DNA from: a virus
Length of the DNA: 21,576 nt
Reading direction: 5' to 3' (one strand)
IMG/VR virus record: IMGVR_UViG_3300048919_000283
Coordinates: 1-21,576 of that record
The notes beneath the pieces were generated by a model that was given only the letters and a program-made list of their open reading frames with translations, did not search any database and was not told the DNA's origin. Below are positions 21,046 through 21,576 of the stretch, piece by piece. A program made the translations under genes and the position numbers. The number at the start of each line of letters is the position of its first letter. Positions within the stretch are counted from its first letter, which is position 1.

Positions 21046-21576
21046 TATCTTTTCGCCTCCTCTGCAAAGCTTATATCTGATAAAGCCTGAATAACTGGAC
21101 TTTTTACTGGTGCGGCTTCTCCAATAAGAAGTAATGTAGATGTAGCATTCCGCCAATAAAATGTATCCTGGTTAAAACCTGTACAAGGTCCTGCTGGTAC
21201 TCCCTCCTGGTCATGTTCAATCTCATTTAGGTCTATAAGATTCATTAAACTCATATCCATTAAAACTAATTGATTGTTCATTTCAATCTGCAGAAGACTA
21301 TACACACTGTATTTCTTGTCAATCAAAACCCCAGTGACTGTAACAGGCAGCTTAGCCTCTCTCTGCAAGATGTTAATGTGTGTAAAGTTCCCTGTATCCA
21401 TTTCAAGCTGCGGCATAGGATTTTCTTTACTAACTGTAAATAATGTATCCTCTTCTGGAAGAGTGCCGGCCAGCTCCATGATAACCGCCTTAACTTTATT
21501 TGGAATAAAGTCAACATCAAGCCACACGCCCCATTTACCACCAAATATTACATATCCATCATCAATGTAGCCAATT
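21045..21576 (-). CDS. Unknown phage protein, 5' end beyond window
   Basis: The frame is open from the right edge (reading IGYIDDGYVIFGGKWG before WLDVDFIPNK) with no ATG inside it up to 21576. The GTG at 21527 is therefore probably internal, and the true start is off the window. The visible 176 residues are rich in beta strands with hydrophobic/acidic alternation (VYSLLQIEMNNQLVLMDMSL) and end FAEEAKR; TAA 21045-21047 shares a base with the next ATG. I do not recognise the family; position upstream of the P-loop ATPase suggests a recombination or replication accessory role. Confidence 0.75.
   Translation of the reverse strand, partial: IGYIDDGYVIFGGKWGVWLDVDFIPNKVKAVIMELAGTLPEEDTLFTVSKENPMPQLEMDTGNFTHINILQREAKLPVTVTGVLIDKKYSVYSLLQIEMNNQLVLMDMSLMNLIDLNEIEHDQEGVPAGPCTGFNQDTFYWRNATSTLLLIGEAAPVKSPVIQALSDISFAEEAKR

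Noticed and set aside
21046-21156. Longer start for the P-loop ATPase
   Set aside because: The extra 37 codons overlap the end of the preceding gene and lack a ribosome site, whereas ATG 21045 has GAGGAGG.

Overview
The window is an internal stretch of a tailed-phage genome (prophage or free siphovirus) from a low-GC Firmicute, most likely a Clostridia/Lachnospiraceae host. The support is AT-rich DNA with strong AGGAGG-type ribosome sites, frequent TTG starts, and an SPP1/PBSX-type head module behind an ArpU-type late regulator. Nearly everything is on the minus strand, so biological order runs from the right end to the left end.

Right part (21576 to about 13105), replication and recombination: a partial unknown gene, a P-loop ATPase, an SSB-like protein, a stand-alone CHC2-type primase zinc domain, a DUF927 helicase-type ATPase, a repeat-rich intergenic region of GGTTACC units in 8-bp phase (candidate origin or binding region), a Holliday-junction-resolvase-like nuclease, an SF2 helicase, two small genes, and a 589-residue cysteine-rich protein. 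Most of these overlap or are separated by a few bases, as in one operon.

Middle part (about 13100 to 7300), accessory and switch region: a plus-strand 69-residue gene with its own promoter, a nonsense-interrupted zinc-finger gene remnant, and a DUF4062 gene with its own promoter and a UUCG-loop terminator. Then come three small phage genes, a 222-residue protein with a metzincin-like HxxxHxxGxxH motif lacking the catalytic Glu, and the ArpU-type late regulator. A GC-rich structured stretch follows. Next is a three-gene cassette (GHKL ATPase, STAS-like DUF4325 protein, single-TM protein) bounded by its own promoter and UUCG terminator. This cassette is the best candidate for an undescribed system, probably conflict or defence cargo; that function is inference.

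Left part (7268 to 1), packaging and head: TerS, TerL, a 39-residue gene, portal, a 54-residue two-TM protein, MuF-type minor head protein, a small HExxH zincin-like protein, a 76-residue protein, a possibly decayed mini-gene, scaffold, and the major capsid protein running off the left edge. A YjzC-like gene with its own promoter and operator-like palindrome lies in reverse orientation between the 39-residue gene and portal. No tRNA, rRNA, CRISPR array, IS element or integrase was seen. Five short genes or remnants below the usual 60-codon cutoff were found by hand: 3337-3501, 4983-5147, 5148-5267, 11228-11401 and 12607-12780.
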